Assembly: GCA_036494005.1 (NCBI GenBank)
Contig: DASXOV010000110.1
Span: forward strand, 1-6,786
Source of the DNA: GCA-003244245 sp036494005
GTDB taxonomy: Bacteria > Actinomycetota > Actinomycetes > Mycobacteriales > Pseudonocardiaceae
Direction of reading: 5' to 3'
Length of the DNA stretch: 6,786 nt
The position numbers and the translations under genes are program-made. The notes beneath the pieces are model-generated. The model saw only the letters and a list, made by a program, of their open reading frames with translations. It was not told the origin of the DNA and did no database searches. Each line of letters starts with the position of its first letter. The first letter of the stretch is position 1. Of the stretch, positions 5,553-6,786 are shown piece by piece.

Positions 5553-6497
5553 TCAGCTAGATACGTGTTCGGCGTACGCGGCCCGCCCGGTGTTGGGGTC
5601 GATGCCCCAGGCCGCGGCGTATCGCTCGTGCACGTCTGGCCAGGCGGCCAGCGAGGCGGCTTCGCTCATCGCCTGACCGGCCAACAGGGCATCGAGGCGG
5701 GCGAAGCAGCGGTCCCAGCCGGCGGCGGTCAGCGCGGCTTGGTCGCGGTCGGTGCAGGTGTGGGTGAACATGAGCACGCACCCGTGGCCCTCGGGCCGCA
5801 GCTCGGACCGCAGCGTCCCGTCGCCGTGCCAGGCACCGACCAGCACGTGTGGTGGGTCGCTGTGGCGGATCTCGAACTCGCCGGGAAACCAGTGCCGCAA
5901 CTCGTCGGGCTCCGTCAGGACGCGCCAGACCCGTTCGACGGGCTGGTCGTAGCGTCGTTCCAGGCGCAGCATCGGGCCGTCGTCGAGGGTGAGTCCACGA
6001 AAGTCCAGGCTGGCGATGAACGCCCGTCCCGGGGCCGGGTCAAGCCCAAACTGGACGGCGTAGCGCTCGTGACGTTGCCCGATCGGCTGGTGGGCACGCT
6101 GCTCGGACAGATGCTCACCGACCAGGTGTGCATCGAGTTGGTCGAAGTAACACTCCCACCCGGCGGCGGTTTGAGCTGCTGTAATCGTCTCGTCGAAGAC
6201 GTGGGTGAACACCAGGCCACAACCCTCCCCCTCGGTGCTCAGCTCGAACCGGAACACCTGGCCAGCGAAGGTCCAGGCGATCACGTGCGGCGGATCGAGT
6301 TCTGTGATCTGCCCGGTTTGACCTCCCAGCTCGAAGACTTCGTCCCTCGCCGGGGTCCAGTCGGCGGCAGCGGGCATCCAGCGTTCGAGCTCGGCCGGGG
6401 TACTGACCGCCCGCCACACCCGCTCAACCGAATGAGCCAGGTGGCGCTCGAAGCGCAGAGCGGGGCGGCCGTCGATGGTTTGCAGGATTGCGTTCAT
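5553..6497 (-). CDS. Tandem SRPBCC/AHSA1-domain protein
   Basis: A 314-residue cytosolic protein made of two START-like SRPBCC (activator of Hsp90 ATPase 1-like) units, a fold with a deep hydrophobic ligand pocket. Domain 1 spans ~14-155 and domain 2 ~177-303. Repeated landmarks are VERVWRAVSTPAELERWMP (24-42) against VERVWRVLTEPDELRHWFP (187-205), DPPHVIAW (68-75) against DPPHVLVG (214-221), TAAGWECYFDQLDA against TAAGWDRCFARLDA, and HERYAVQFGLDP against HERYAAAWGIDP. Between the WxP and DPP landmarks domain 2 is 17 residues shorter. The ATG at 6497 overlaps the ArsR stop (ATGA, 6494-6497) and has GGAGGAG eight bases upstream, so the two genes are co-transcribed and translationally coupled. 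ArsR-AHSA1 pairs are common in actinobacteria, where the SRPBCC protein is thought to bind a small hydrophobic ligand or act in stress or detoxification. The ligand here is unknown. Confidence 0.9.
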   Translation of the reverse strand: MNAILQTIDGRPALRFERHLAHSVERVWRAVSTPAELERWMPAAADWTPARDEVFELGGQTGQITELDPPHVIAWTFAGQVFRFELSTEGEGCGLVFTHVFDETITAAQTAAGWECYFDQLDAHLVGEHLSEQRAHQPIGQRHERYAVQFGLDPAPGRAFIASLDFRGLTLDDGPMLRLERRYDQPVERVWRVLTEPDELRHWFPGEFEIRHSDPPHVLVGAWHGDGTLRSELRPEGHGCVLMFTHTCTDRDQAALTAAGWDRCFARLDALLAGQAMSEAASLAAWPDVHERYAAAWGIDPNTGRAAYAEHVSS

Positions 6498-6786
6498 TCT
6501 GGGTTCTCCTCCAGATGGCGTTCCAGAGCGTCGAGGCGGTCAGACCAGAAGGCGCGGTACGGTGCCAGCCAGTCATCGACCTCGGCCAGCGGCTCCGGGC
6601 ATAGTCCATACCAGCGCCGCTGGGCGTCATGGCGCACCGTCACCAGACCGGTCTCGCGCAGCATCCGCAGATGCTTGGACACCCCGGGCTGACTCAACCC
6701 CAGTTGGTCGACCAGTTCGCCCACCGCACGCTCGCGAGTGCGCAGCAGGTCCAGGATCTGCCGACGATGCGGGTCGGCGAGAACCA
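6494..6786 (-). CDS. ArsR-family winged-helix repressor (5' end beyond window)
   Basis: The frame is open to the window edge, giving 96 visible residues. It begins in the conserved first helix (VLADPHRRQILDLLR), so only a few N-terminal residues are missing. The winged-helix DNA-binding domain has LGLSQPGVSKHLRMLRETGL as helix-turn-helix and VTVRHDAQRRWYGL as the beta wing. The C-terminal PLAEVDDWLAPYRAFW is typical of the subgroup paired with AHSA1 proteins. No cysteine metal-binding motif (such as CXC) is visible, so sensing is probably not of the classical arsenite type. A GTG at 6724 would start a shorter frame but would cut off the first helix, so it is not the start. It overlaps the SRPBCC gene by four bases and probably represses this operon from a site to the right of the window. 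Confidence 0.9.
   Translation of the reverse strand, partial: VLADPHRRQILDLLRTRERAVGELVDQLGLSQPGVSKHLRMLRETGLVTVRHDAQRRWYGLCPEPLAEVDDWLAPYRAFWSDRLDALERHLEENPE

Noticed and set aside
5481..6692. 403-codon plus-strand frame opposite the SRPBCC and ArsR genes
   Set aside because: Antisense shadow; the minus strand has clear tandem SRPBCC motifs and a coupled ArsR gene.

Overview
The window looks like a stretch of accessory DNA from a high-GC actinobacterium. The evidence is GC-biased third codon positions, a coenzyme-F420-reductase-type Rossmann protein, an ArsR/SRPBCC pair, and single-ORF rve (DDE integrase-type) transposases of a kind common in Pseudonocardia, Nocardia, Mycobacterium and Streptomyces relatives. 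The genus cannot be fixed from the sequence alone.

Layout. (1) 1-680: the N-terminal two thirds of an NADPH/F420-type dinucleotide-binding reductase; its C-terminus has been replaced by unrelated sequence. (2) 681-1356: no intact gene; it holds the end and first codons of an insertion sequence (remnant A, minus strand). (3) 1357-1980: an AT-richer gene for a two-helix membrane protein with a predicted exported beta-sandwich domain; it looks intact and its function is unknown. (4) 1981-2280: no recognisable feature. (5) 2281-3306: an insertion sequence (element B) bounded by 28-bp inverted repeats; its transposase has two frameshifts and an in-frame deletion that removes the first DDE aspartate. 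(6) 3307-3500: a further fragment (C) of a related element, abutting B. (7) 3540-3851: a small soluble protein of unknown function. (8) 3936-4541: a heavily deleted related element (D, plus strand) in which the first ~24 codons are joined to the C-terminal part, interrupted by the 5' end of an IS3-type orfA. (9) 4588-5400: a complete short-chain dehydrogenase/reductase with a clear promoter and twin palindromic operators. (10) 5553-6786: a convergent minus-strand operon, an ArsR repressor (cut by the window edge) translationally coupled to a tandem two-domain SRPBCC/AHSA1 protein.

The central 3.5 kb is an insertion-sequence graveyard. At least four recognisable ends of one IS family lie within it, in both orientations, and two unknown genes survive between the fragments. 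The functional units with visible control are the SDR, whose operators imply a TetR-like repressor not encoded beside it here, and the ArsR-SRPBCC operon. I see no CRISPR array, tRNA, rRNA, defence system or phage module. The unusual signals are the twin operators without a neighbouring regulator, the nested decay of one IS family, and the two unrecognised genes among the IS debris.
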